From NCBI GenBank assembly GCA_964559175.1, contig CAZLGT010000020.1:1-64000 (forward strand): a stretch of 64,000 nt of DNA. The letters run 5' to 3'. Made by a program: the position numbers and the translations under genes. Position 1 is the first letter of the stretch. Every line of letters begins with the position of its first letter. The DNA is from Mariniphaga sp964559175. GTDB taxonomy: Bacteria; Bacteroidota; Bacteroidia; Bacteroidales; Prolixibacteraceae. Of this stretch, positions 9,073 to 17,938 are shown one piece after another. The notes beneath the pieces were generated by a model. That model saw only the letters and a list, made by a program, of their open reading frames with translations, ran no database searches and had not been told where the DNA came from.

Positions 9073-10254
9073 ATGAAAAAGTTCGTAACCTTACAAATCG
9101 TTTTTTCCCTTTTCCTGCTTGTTTCCTGCGAAAAAGATCCCATGCCTGATGAAGTGACCCGGACAGATGTTTCCGGTTTTGTGCAGAAAGGACCGTTTAT
9201 AAACGGCACCGATATTTCTGTTGCCGAATTAACAGATGAACTGACACCGACCGGGAAAATGTTTTCTTCCCAGATTATGGACAACAAAGGCACGTTTGAT
9301 ATCCAAAACATTGAACTGGCTTCACCTTTTGTTGAACTGAAAGCCAATGGGTTTTATTTTAACGAGGTAGCCAACGATAATTCGCCGGCACAGTTAACCC
9401 TTTTTGCTCTGGCTGATGTTACAGAAACCAGCGACATCAATGTAAATGTATTTTCAAATCTGGAAAAAAACCGGGTGCAGTATCTTGTTTCGGGCGGTAT
9501 GAACTTTAAAGAGGCAAAACAACAGGCTCAGTCGGAGATTCTTTCCATTTTTGAAATTGGGAATGAAGGCATTACCGATTCTGAACTGCTCGACATTTCG
9601 AAACCCGGCGACGGAAACGCTGCCCTGCTTGCCGCTTCGGTTATTCTTCAGGGCTACCTGCCGGTTTCCGAATTGTCGGAACTGCTGGCAAACATCAGTA
9701 CCGATATTCGCGAAGACGGTGTTTTAAACAGCTCTCAACTTGGCACAACGCTTATAAACAATGCGCGAACAATAAATCTTGCAGAAATCAGGCAAAACCT
9801 TGCATTGAAATACGAAACCCTGGGTTTGACAACTACTGTCCCCGATTTTGAAAAGTACGTAAATCAGTTTATTGAGAACACCGATTTTGAATTTACTGCT
9901 TTTATTGAGTATCCACCTACTGGAAAACATGGCCTGAACCTTTTAGACCCGGAAAAAACAAACTACACCAACGGGACTTACTCATTGAGAGCGATTCTCC
10001 CTGCAGGAACAAGTCTGAAAGTGGAAATTCGTGGCAGAAACTGGATGTTTCCTGGCGAACAGGAAGACACTGGCTGGTTAGTTGGCGAATGGAATATGGC
10101 GGATACCTCGCGAATTTTTACTTCTAAACGCATCGGCGATTTGGATTTTGAAATGAGATTGAATGATTTTGGCGAGCCGTCTCCCTTTCCGATTAAGATT
10201 GAATTTTATGAAAATGAAGAACATACGCGGACCAAGAATTTATATTTAAATTGA
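9073..10254 (+). CDS. Lipoprotein of unknown function
   Basis: 393-aa protein with a clear lipoprotein signal (lipobox LLVSC, Cys about residue 19), so probably attached to the outer membrane. Residues 30-85 (GFVQKGPFINGTDISV ... GTFDIQNI) look like a carboxypeptidase-regulatory/beta-sandwich domain; the middle is helical and the C-terminal third is beta-rich. I do not recognise a catalytic motif. It stands alone with its own promoter and is bracketed by an identical 18-bp direct repeat (8930-8947 and 10266-10283). Surface binding or adhesion is possible but unsupported. Confidence 0.75.
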   Translation: MKKFVTLQIVFSLFLLVSCEKDPMPDEVTRTDVSGFVQKGPFINGTDISVAELTDELTPTGKMFSSQIMDNKGTFDIQNIELASPFVELKANGFYFNEVANDNSPAQLTLFALADVTETSDINVNVFSNLEKNRVQYLVSGGMNFKEAKQQAQSEILSIFEIGNEGITDSELLDISKPGDGNAALLAASVILQGYLPVSELSELLANISTDIREDGVLNSSQLGTTLINNARTINLAEIRQNLALKYETLGLTTTVPDFEKYVNQFIENTDFEFTAFIEYPPTGKHGLNLLDPEKTNYTNGTYSLRAILPAGTSLKVEIRGRNWMFPGEQEDTGWLVGEWNMADTSRIFTSKRIGDLDFEMRLNDFGEPSPFPIKIEFYENEEHTRTKNLYLN

Positions 10255-10378
10255 AATAATTTGGGAAAAACCTTATTTTTCTTCTCCCAAACCTTATTAA
10301 CCGGGCAGAACACCCATAAAAGCCAGACCTTATTTATTTTAGGACTGGTTACCCGGTTTGAAGAGCAAACCAAAAGGA

Positions 10379-11104
10379 ATGGATAAATTCAGGAATACAT
10401 ACCGCATTGAATCTGCACGTTTAAAAGGGTGGGATTACGGTTGGGACGCCTTTTATTTCGTGACCATCTGCACCGGGGAAAGAAAATGTTTTTTTGGTGA
10501 AATATCTAACGGTGCAATGAATTATACGCCGGTCGGGACAATTGCCTGTCAGTTATGGAAAGAAATCCCGCATCAATTTGATTATGCAGGATTGGATGAA
10601 TACATTGTTATGCCCAATCATATTCATGGCATCATTCGGATAAACAAAAACAATTTCAAACAAAATACAGATCGTAATGATTATTACGCCGGCGGTGCAG
10701 GGGATGGCAGGAACCGCGATACGGGGGATGGTAGAGACGCGATTAATCGCGTCTCTACGGTCGCCCGAACCACGGACGTACCATTAATCAACGACCCAAC
10801 CACGGACATACCAATATTTCACGATAATATTTCCAATGCCCCACCCACCGGGAATTCAATAACCAAAAACCGGGGTGGAATAACAGGAAATAAAAACCCG
10901 ATGTTACATGATAATTTATCCCGGATTATTCGTTGGTACAAAGGTCGCGTAACATTTGAAGCAAGAAAAATCTTAACCGAATTTACCTGGCAGTCCCGGT
11001 TCCACGATCGAATCATACATAATGAAGATCATTTGGCCAGGGCCAGACAATACATTATCAACAATCCCCAAAACTGGGACAATGATAAACTGAACATTGT
11101 TTAA
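10379..11104 (+). CDS. REP-associated tyrosine transposase (RAYT)
   Basis: IS200/IS605-related Y1 transposase of the domesticated RAYT group, which nicks single-stranded DNA at REP palindromes. The HUH-type metal motif is PNHIHGII (about residue 83), and the presumed catalytic Tyr lies in ARQYIINNPQNW near the C-terminus. Between them, residues ~100-165 form a low-complexity linker absent from the catalytic core; its DNA contains a perfect 28-bp palindrome and a 30-nt-period duplication. The ATG at 10379 follows AAAAGG; a TTG seven codons upstream is possible. The gene ends convergent with the LVIVD gene, overlapping by 4 bp. No flanking IS ends are seen, consistent with a single-copy RAYT. 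Confidence 0.85.
   Translation: MDKFRNTYRIESARLKGWDYGWDAFYFVTICTGERKCFFGEISNGAMNYTPVGTIACQLWKEIPHQFDYAGLDEYIVMPNHIHGIIRINKNNFKQNTDRNDYYAGGAGDGRNRDTGDGRDAINRVSTVARTTDVPLINDPTTDIPIFHDNISNAPPTGNSITKNRGGITGNKNPMLHDNLSRIIRWYKGRVTFEARKILTEFTWQSRFHDRIIHNEDHLARARQYIINNPQNWDNDKLNIV
10731..10758. repeat. Perfect 28-bp REP-like palindrome inside the RAYT gene
   Basis: Each strand reads GTAGAGACGCGATT joined to its own reverse complement with no spacer, and the frame stays open through it (encodes GRDAINRVST). Just downstream, about 20 nt (ending CACGGACGTA at 10780 and CACGGACATA at 10810) recurs with a 30-nt period. This resembles the REP-type targets of RAYTs. Confidence 0.8.
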
Positions 11105-12432
11105 TTATATTCCTGAACGGGAATGTGACTTACCTGCTGAATATCCTGTAAATTGGAATAGTCGTACTGGTAAAAGCCGTCTTTGCCAATCATAAACAGG
11201 AAATCGTTAAACGGAATAACGTCAAACGAATCAATTTCGGCGAATTGGGCAATTTTCCGGTTTCCGATTTGCGCCAGATCGGTGGCATCGTAAACCAGCA
11301 GGCCGTCTTTCCCGTCGCACACAAAAAGAATTTCGTCATCAATTCCCAGTCCGTAAGGTTCCTTCATGGTGTAGGAATGAAGCAAAATGGAATTTTTATA
11401 GTCGGTACTTAGCTGAAGTATGTCCAGCTTGCTGACGGTCCGTCCACATTCATTTCCACCCCTCAGCGTTACATAAGCAATGTGGTTTTGCACCACCACC
11501 GGGTCGCAACTGCGCACATGACTGTAACTGTTAATCTGAACCGGATTTTCGGGGGCGGCCAGTGAGAAAACCAACATTCCGGTCATGGTTCCCAAAAACA
11601 TGTGGCCGTCGTGAATGAACATGGTTTCAATGTCGAGCCCGGCTTCCTTTTCACTGGCCAAAACAGGTTTTTCGCTGTTTTCAACGTTGAAAATATGAAA
11701 CTCCTCCGAATCGACGGTATATAAATAATCGCCGTTCAGTCCGAACCGGGCCATGGAACCGCCAATCCCAAACGAATTTCCCTGTGTGCTGCTGGTGTAT
11801 CCGCCAATACTTTGCGAGGTTGAGGAGGCGGAGGTAAAATTAGAATAGGCGGCATCCATATACATCCTTTCTCCGTACCAGCCGCTGCGGTAAATGGGGT
11901 AATTTTTTCGCTCTACCTGCAACCGGGCATAATCAATTTCCCAGTCAACCACCACGCCTTTTTTTTCATCCACTTCTGCCATCAGCAGGTTGGGGTTGGT
12001 AGCTTCAGGAACAGTATAAGGAAAAACTTCGGGAACACGCTCCACTTCCTGCGGATTGGCCATATCGGAAATGTCGATGGCCACCAGGTCGATGTAACTG
12101 TCGGCATACAACACATCGTTTTTAATGGCCATGTCAATATTGCCCGGGATTTCAATAAAAGCTGTATTTACCGGGTTGTGCGGATCGCGGTTGTCGATTA
12201 TATGAATCCCTTTCAGTTCTTCATTAATAAAAATGAATCCGTCTTTAAAATAGATTTTACCCGGGTTGACCAGGCTGCGTGGCGTTTGTTGTTTTACAGC
12301 CGAACGCAACTCATTATAAGTTATGTAAACCGGCACATTGCGCAGGTCGTTTTCGTAAATAATATCTTTGCATCCTGAAATGAAAATAACCATCAGGAAG
12401 ATTCCGAACCATTTTATACTTTTTAGTTTCAT
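11101..12432 (-). CDS. LVIVD-repeat beta-propeller lipoprotein (copy B)
   Basis: 443-aa lipoprotein (lipobox ISGC near residue 21) made of LVIVD-type propeller blades; repeated segments such as GIHIIDNRDPHNP, LVAIDISDMANP and LLVYDATD mark successive blades. A conserved patch (SCDPVVV ... TLRGGNECG) carries two Cys. It is paralogous to the 13184-14470 product, clearly alignable over nearly the whole length. Last gene of a four-gene run made of two barrel/propeller pairs, 7 bp downstream of its partner. Probably a cell-surface or periplasmic scaffold; the ligand is unknown. Confidence 0.8.
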   Translation of the reverse strand: MKLKSIKWFGIFLMVIFISGCKDIIYENDLRNVPVYITYNELRSAVKQQTPRSLVNPGKIYFKDGFIFINEELKGIHIIDNRDPHNPVNTAFIEIPGNIDMAIKNDVLYADSYIDLVAIDISDMANPQEVERVPEVFPYTVPEATNPNLLMAEVDEKKGVVVDWEIDYARLQVERKNYPIYRSGWYGERMYMDAAYSNFTSASSTSQSIGGYTSSTQGNSFGIGGSMARFGLNGDYLYTVDSEEFHIFNVENSEKPVLASEKEAGLDIETMFIHDGHMFLGTMTGMLVFSLAAPENPVQINSYSHVRSCDPVVVQNHIAYVTLRGGNECGRTVSKLDILQLSTDYKNSILLHSYTMKEPYGLGIDDEILFVCDGKDGLLVYDATDLAQIGNRKIAQFAEIDSFDVIPFNDFLFMIGKDGFYQYDYSNLQDIQQVSHIPVQEYN

Positions 12433-12439
12433 ACCTACA

Positions 12440-13180
12440 TTATTTAAAAATTAAACCGAGGGATAAACTTATTCGGTTGTAGCGTTGCTCCAACTCATAT
12501 TTGTCTTTTCCTGAATAATTTAATACGTGATGCCGGTAACCGGCTGCAATACTGAACCCGAGGTTTGGCCCAAGCATGGAGGTAAATCCAAAACCTGGAT
12601 TCAGCAACACTCCGCCGCTGGCCTTCAGGTATTTGGGCGGCAGATTTCGCGAGTCGCTGTTGCTATACAAATCGGAAGGCTGCTGTACTTCGCCGGGAAA
12701 AAGATAGCCGGCTTTCAGAAAAAGGTGTGGCGAAAACCGGGTTTGCCTGAATTTAAATTCAAAATTGGCAAAAGCCGGTATAAAGGTCTGTTCCATATAG
12801 TATTCCACGCCGGTTCCGCCACCGGCAAATAAATTACCGGTTAACCCGTAATTAAATGAACCATGGAAAAACTGAGGGGCGCTTTCTTCATTTTCAGAAT
12901 TCCCCGGAAGCAAGCCGCCATCAACTTTAAAAAACCAGGGAACCTCCACCAGGGTCTGTTTATTTGCTGTATTTCGGTATAAAATTGTATCGATATCCGT
13001 TTTGGGGAATACCAGCACGTTTTTACGCGATTCCATTTTAAAAACATCCGGACTGTCCGGTTCCAAAACTTTCCCCGAAAAAGTGGAGCCGTTTTTTAAA
13101 AACACCGTTACTTTATCATTTTGTGCAAAAACGGAATGGACAAAAACGAATAATAACGCAATGAATAGAAATTTTTTCAT
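12440..13180 (-). CDS. Outer-membrane-type beta protein (copy B)
   Basis: 246 aa with a signal peptide (ends HSVFAQ). Residues 22-75 hold a small beta domain (VTVFLKNGSTFSGKV), followed by alternating-hydrophobicity strands and a terminal ...LGLIFK, as in small outer-membrane beta barrels. It is paralogous to the 14483-15259 product. It sits 3 bp after the copy-A propeller gene and 7 bp before the copy-B propeller gene, so all four are probably one transcript. Function unknown; the pairing suggests the barrel and the propeller lipoprotein work together. Confidence 0.72.
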   Translation of the reverse strand: MKKFLFIALLFVFVHSVFAQNDKVTVFLKNGSTFSGKVLEPDSPDVFKMESRKNVLVFPKTDIDTILYRNTANKQTLVEVPWFFKVDGGLLPGNSENEESAPQFFHGSFNYGLTGNLFAGGGTGVEYYMEQTFIPAFANFEFKFRQTRFSPHLFLKAGYLFPGEVQQPSDLYSNSDSRNLPPKYLKASGGVLLNPGFGFTSMLGPNLGFSIAAGYRHHVLNYSGKDKYELEQRYNRISLSLGLIFK

Positions 13181-13183
13181 TGT

Positions 13184-14470
13184 TTAATTGTTTTCCTTCA
13201 CCGGGATAAAACTTACCTGGCGGATATCATTTAAATCAGAATAATCGTATTGGTAAAATCCGTCGTTGCCAATCATAAACAGGTAGCCGTTTACGGGAAT
13301 CACATCGTAGGTGTTGATGTTTGAAAAGCGGGCAATCATGTGGTCGTCGATGTGATGTTTGTCGGTTACGTCATAAACCTTCAGGCCGGCATCGCCATCG
13401 CACACAAACAAAATATCTCCGTCGATTCCCAGTCCGTAAGGCCCGTTAAGCGGGTACGACTGCAACAGCGTTGTGTTTTTGTAATCAGCAGAGAGTTTCA
13501 GCACATCCAGCCGGTTTACGTTGCTGCCGCACTGGTTTCCGCCGCGCAGCGTCACATACGCATAACCGTCGGCAACCACCACCGGGTCGCAACTGGTAAC
13601 GTGCCAGAACTGCCCGAGGTATTTCGGCACGGTAGCCACTTCGAGGCTGTAAATAAGCATTCCTGAGCGGGTACCGAAAAACATGTGCCCGTCGTAAATA
13701 AACATGGTTTCCACATCCCAGCCCACACTCTGGTTGCCAATGCTGTGCGGGTTTTCATCGTCTTTCACATCGAACATGTACAGCGTGGAATGGTCAACCG
13801 CATACAGATAGTTGCTGTACAGCCCGAACCGTGCCATACTTCCGCCAATGCCAAACGTGCTGCCTGCCGGTGCTGCACCGCCGCTGAAAGAAGCCTCGCT
13901 CATGGCCATATCCATTCGTGCAAAGCCATAATACACCGGGTAATAGTGGTATTCCATTTCCTGGCGCACCTTTTTAATTTCCCAGTCGATAACCACACCT
14001 TTTTCCTCGTCCACTTTGGCCAGGCGATAATCTTCATTGGCTGGCGGCGGTGTGGAGTATGGAAAAACATCTTCCACCCGGTTCACCTCAACCGGATTAT
14101 TCACATCTGAAATATCGATGGCTACTAAATCGACAAAGCTGTCGGCATACAAAATGTCATTTTTTATGGCCAGGTCTGCGTTCCCGGGAATTTCAACAAA
14201 CCCGATATTTTGTGGATTTTCGGGATTTCGGTTGTCGATGATGTGAAAACCTTTCATCAACTCATTAATAAAAATGTAGCCGTCCTTGAAATAAATTTTC
14301 CCCGGATTGACCAAATCGCGCGGCGCCGATTTTTTCACGGCTTCGCGTAAATTTTCGTAACTCATGTAAACAGGCGAGTTGGCGGTAAACACTTCGGTAT
14401 ATTCGTCCATGCAGGCGTTGGAAATTGCCAATAAAATGATAAAAGCAAAAATATTTCTGATTGTTTTCAT
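13184..14470 (-). CDS. LVIVD-repeat beta-propeller lipoprotein (copy A)
   Basis: 428-aa paralogue of the 11101-12432 product with the same order of blades. Shared strings include GKIYFKDG, FGIGGSMARFGL, TSCDPVVV and YGLGIDG. The signal peptide has a Cys near residue 20 (AISNAC), probably lipidated. It lies 12 bp downstream of its barrel partner and 3 bp upstream of the second pair. The insert between blades (residues ~170-200) differs most between copies, suggesting different ligands; this is inference. Confidence 0.8.
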   Translation of the reverse strand: MKTIRNIFAFIILLAISNACMDEYTEVFTANSPVYMSYENLREAVKKSAPRDLVNPGKIYFKDGYIFINELMKGFHIIDNRNPENPQNIGFVEIPGNADLAIKNDILYADSFVDLVAIDISDVNNPVEVNRVEDVFPYSTPPPANEDYRLAKVDEEKGVVIDWEIKKVRQEMEYHYYPVYYGFARMDMAMSEASFSGGAAPAGSTFGIGGSMARFGLYSNYLYAVDHSTLYMFDVKDDENPHSIGNQSVGWDVETMFIYDGHMFFGTRSGMLIYSLEVATVPKYLGQFWHVTSCDPVVVADGYAYVTLRGGNQCGSNVNRLDVLKLSADYKNTTLLQSYPLNGPYGLGIDGDILFVCDGDAGLKVYDVTDKHHIDDHMIARFSNINTYDVIPVNGYLFMIGNDGFYQYDYSDLNDIRQVSFIPVKENN

Positions 14471-14482
14471 AATTTCTGTTGT

Positions 14483-15259
14483 TTAGTTGAAAATGAAACC
14501 CAGTTTAACTGTAAGGCGATTGTAGTCAATGTCGAGTCTGTAATCGTTTTCACCTTTGTAGTGTAACCGGTGAAACTGGTAACCAAAAGCCAGCGACATA
14601 CCGAAGCCGGGAGAAAACAGATGAGAATAACCGATTCCCGGGTTCACCAGAACTCCACCTTTGGGGTCAAGTTCTCCGTAGCTGTGGGACGGTTGAGGAC
14701 CAGGCCAGATGCTGCTGCTGCTCCAATAAGGTTGTACATCGTAGTAAATTTCGCGCGAATCTTCCAGGGGAACCTGGTAACCGGCCTTTAGAAAGAAATA
14801 GGGCGACGACCATGAATTCCGTACTTTGTATTCGGCATTCACAAAAGCCGGCAAGTACGATTCTTTCAGAAACTCAGCGCCAAAACCAACCCCGGCTGAA
14901 AACTGCGGCGTTACCAGGTAATTTACCGAACCGGTTAAACTGAACGGCGCCGACTGGCTGTTGTTTGAATTTCCGGCCAGAAAACCCATTTCAGTACGGT
15001 AAAAAAAGCGGGAATACTGCGGCAGGTTTTCCATCTGGGCAGCCCGTACAGCACGCCGTCCGGCCACACTGTCAATCTCAACCGCATCGAAAACCCAGAT
15101 GTTTCCGGCCGATTCAACACGCAATTTTCCGGCATCGGTGTACTGGTATTTCCCTTTCAGAATGGTTCCGTTTTTGAGGTAAACGTACCCTTTTTCGCTC
15201 TGTGCAAATAGAGAAAAGGTAAAAAGCACAGCAAATGTAAACAGACACAATTTTTTCAT
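14483..15259 (-). CDS. Outer-membrane-type beta protein (copy A)
   Basis: 258-aa paralogue of the 12440-13180 product: signal peptide ending SLFAQ, an N-terminal domain starting KGYVYLKNGTILKGKY, then a barrel-like region with GVLVNPGIGYSHLF and a final ...KLGFIFN. First gene of the duplicated four-gene run, so the promoter should lie in 15260-15350, which it shares with the divergent M14 peptidase. No function is assigned. Confidence 0.72.
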   Translation of the reverse strand: MKKLCLFTFAVLFTFSLFAQSEKGYVYLKNGTILKGKYQYTDAGKLRVESAGNIWVFDAVEIDSVAGRRAVRAAQMENLPQYSRFFYRTEMGFLAGNSNNSQSAPFSLTGSVNYLVTPQFSAGVGFGAEFLKESYLPAFVNAEYKVRNSWSSPYFFLKAGYQVPLEDSREIYYDVQPYWSSSSIWPGPQPSHSYGELDPKGGVLVNPGIGYSHLFSPGFGMSLAFGYQFHRLHYKGENDYRLDIDYNRLTVKLGFIFN

Positions 15260-15383
15260 AGCATAGTTAATTTTCAGAAAAGATGCAAATGCCGGCCGGA
15301 TGGTTGCGTGAAAAGAAATATTTTTCCAATATTCGGGAAACTTTTTTAAAATGTTCTGTTCAATTACTTTTTTTAGTATCGAG

Positions 15384-17936
15384 ATGAAAAAACTTACTTT
15401 CGCTATTTTCCTTGTTATTTCTTTGGTTTTAAACGCACTGGCTCAGGAACCTTTGAGTTATTTCCTGCCTGAGGATGTCACTTACAATAATAACATACCA
15501 ACACCCGACGAATATTTCAACCAGCAGTTTGGCGAATGGCACCTCACACACAATCAGGTTTTGAATTACATAAAAGAGATTGCCCGGATTTCTGGACGGG
15601 CAGTTATCCGTGAATATGCCCGTTCACACGAAAACCGTCCGTTGGTGCACCTGATTTTTACTTCGGAACAGAACCAAAACAAACTGGATGAGCTGAAAGA
15701 ACTGCATGTAAACTATTCCCGGCCCGGAGAAACTATTTCTTCGGAAAATGTTCCGCTGGTGGTGAATCTGGGCTACGGCGTCCATGGAAACGAATCGAGC
15801 GCCACCAATTCTTCGGTCCTAACGGCTTATTACCTGGCGGCTGCACAAAGCGAAAAAATTGACCGATTATTGGAAAACACCATTATTTTGGTTGACCCGT
15901 GCCTGAACCCTGACGGTTTTGTGCGCCACAGCACCTGGGCCAACATGCACCAAAGTATTACCGACGTTACCAGTCCCGACTCACGCCAGTTCTGTGAAGT
16001 GTGGCCGGGCGGACGTACCAACCATTACTGGTTCGATTTAAACCGCGACTGGCTGTTGCTGGTGCATCCCGAAAGCCGGGGTCGTGTGGCTGTTTTTCAC
16101 GAATGGAAACCCAACATTGTTACCGACCACCACGAGATGGGCGCCAATTCTACGTTCTTTTTTCAACCCGGAGTTCCCAGCCGGAATAACCCGCTGACAC
16201 CCGAGGAAAATTACCGGCTGACCTACGAAATTGCCAAATACCATGCAGAATTCCTGGATGAAATTGGTTCACCGTATTACATGGAAGAACAGTTTGACGA
16301 TTACTATTTCGGAAAAGGTTCGTCGTACCCCGATGTAAATTCAAGCGTGGGAATTTTATTTGAGCAGGCCGGTTTCAGGGGAAGAATCCGCGAAACTTCC
16401 AATGGAGTTAAAACGCTGGCTTTCGGCATTAAAAACCAGTTTACCGTTTCGCTTTCCACACTGGAGGCTGCCTTAAATATGAAGGATGAACTGCTGCAGT
16501 TTCAGAAAAATTTTTACTGTGAAGCACTGGAACTGGCTGACAACGATGATGTAAAAGCTTATATTTTTGGCGATGAAAACAACCGGCAAACCACCCTGAA
16601 GTTTGTGAATTTGCTGAAACAGCACCAGATTCAGGTTTATCAAAACGAACAGGAATTTACATCTGGCGGCAAAACATTCAAACCCGGTTTCAGTTTTGTG
16701 GTTCCCAAAAAACAACCCCAATACCGGCTGATAAAGAGCATGTTTGAAATAAATACTGAATTTGCCGACAGCACTTTTTACGATGTTTCCACCTGGACTT
16801 TCCCTTATGCGTTTAACCTGCCGTTTGCCCCGGTAACTTCACTGCGAAATGTTCAGATTTCCGAAAATCCGGCCGAACCGGAAATACCGGAAGGAAAAGT
16901 ATTTGGCGGGCAAAGCAGTCTGGGATATTTGTTTAGATGGAACGAATATGCAGCGCCCGAAGCCCTGTTTCATTTGCAAAACCAGGGACTGATGACAAAA
17001 GTGGCCACCGATGAATTTGCTTTTATTGTTGAGGGGAAAGAGGAAGAATTCACATATGGCGCCATTCTGGTTCCCGCAGCCGGACAGGAGATGGACGAAG
17101 AGGAAATTTTCGGTCTGGTAACTTCGGCAGCCCAACAAACCGGCATCGATTTTTATGGTTTGGAAACCGGACTTGCAACCAAAGGAATTCATGTCGGCAG
17201 CGGCAGTTTTGTTTCACTGGAAAAACCCGAAGTGCTGATGCTGGTTGGCGGCAGTGTGGGCAGCCGTGATGCCGGTGAAATCTGGCACCTGTTCGACCAG
17301 CGTTATAAAATACCCATTACTTTGGCCGACAGCGACAACCTGAATAACATCAGTTTAAACCGCTACAATACTTTGATTCTGCCTCCCGGCCCTTACCGCG
17401 AAATAAACAATGCAGCTATGGAAAAAATTAAACGCTGGACCGAAGAGGGCGGAACGCTGATAGCCATTAAAAGTGCTGCTACGTGGGCCATGCGAAACGA
17501 CCTTGGCAAAGCGCAGTTCAAAAAAAGCATTGAACCCGACACTACGCTGCAACTGAATTATGCCGACCGTAGAATGGAATACAGTATGAACGCCATTGCC
17601 GGCGCCATTTTCAAAACTGAAATGGATATGACCCACCCGCTTTGTTACGGTTATTTGCAAAAAGAACTGCCGGTGTTTAAATCGGGTAATGCAGTGGCTG
17701 AATCGTTAAAAACAAAATATGCGGAGCCTGTGAAATTTTCAAACGAACCCTTTTTGAGCGGATTTGTTTCGGAAAAGAACCTGGACCGGCTGAAAAATGC
17801 CCCTGTGGTTTCGGTGCAACCGGTTGGCAGGGGAAAAGTTATTACTTATCACGAAAGCATGGCATTTCGCGGAACCTGGCTGGGAACCAACAAGCTGTTT
17901 ATGAATTCGGTGTTTTTCGGAAAAATTATCCGGTAA
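15384..17936 (+). CDS. M14-family zinc carboxypeptidase, exported
   Basis: About 850 aa with a signal peptide (ends LNALAQ). Residues ~45-370 form an M14 peptidase domain: zinc ligands in HGNESS (His and Glu of HxxE) and in DHHEMG. LNPDGF and FDLNRDW are family-typical substrate-pocket motifs, and ILFEQAG fits the catalytic-Glu region. The C-terminal ~350 residues include a glutamine-amidotransferase/ThuA-like Rossmann segment (LMLVGGSVGS ... LILPPGPY) often found behind this peptidase in Bacteroidota. It probably degrades extracellular peptides in the periplasm or at the surface. The ATG at 15384 is preferred over an in-frame upstream codon because it starts the signal peptide. Confidence 0.87.
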   Translation: MKKLTFAIFLVISLVLNALAQEPLSYFLPEDVTYNNNIPTPDEYFNQQFGEWHLTHNQVLNYIKEIARISGRAVIREYARSHENRPLVHLIFTSEQNQNKLDELKELHVNYSRPGETISSENVPLVVNLGYGVHGNESSATNSSVLTAYYLAAAQSEKIDRLLENTIILVDPCLNPDGFVRHSTWANMHQSITDVTSPDSRQFCEVWPGGRTNHYWFDLNRDWLLLVHPESRGRVAVFHEWKPNIVTDHHEMGANSTFFFQPGVPSRNNPLTPEENYRLTYEIAKYHAEFLDEIGSPYYMEEQFDDYYFGKGSSYPDVNSSVGILFEQAGFRGRIRETSNGVKTLAFGIKNQFTVSLSTLEAALNMKDELLQFQKNFYCEALELADNDDVKAYIFGDENNRQTTLKFVNLLKQHQIQVYQNEQEFTSGGKTFKPGFSFVVPKKQPQYRLIKSMFEINTEFADSTFYDVSTWTFPYAFNLPFAPVTSLRNVQISENPAEPEIPEGKVFGGQSSLGYLFRWNEYAAPEALFHLQNQGLMTKVATDEFAFIVEGKEEEFTYGAILVPAAGQEMDEEEIFGLVTSAAQQTGIDFYGLETGLATKGIHVGSGSFVSLEKPEVLMLVGGSVGSRDAGEIWHLFDQRYKIPITLADSDNLNNISLNRYNTLILPPGPYREINNAAMEKIKRWTEEGGTLIAIKSAATWAMRNDLGKAQFKKSIEPDTTLQLNYADRRMEYSMNAIAGAIFKTEMDMTHPLCYGYLQKELPVFKSGNAVAESLKTKYAEPVKFSNEPFLSGFVSEKNLDRLKNAPVVSVQPVGRGKVITYHESMAFRGTWLGTNKLFMNSVFFGKIIR

Positions 17937-17938
17937 AT

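Noticed and set aside
10771..10830. 30-nt-period repeats that could suggest a CRISPR array
   Set aside because: Only two degenerate units, inside the open RAYT frame, with no spacers and no cas genes.
9073..11104. Complete composite transposon (lipoprotein plus RAYT)
   Set aside because: The 18-bp repeats bracket only the lipoprotein gene and no terminal inverted repeats are visible.
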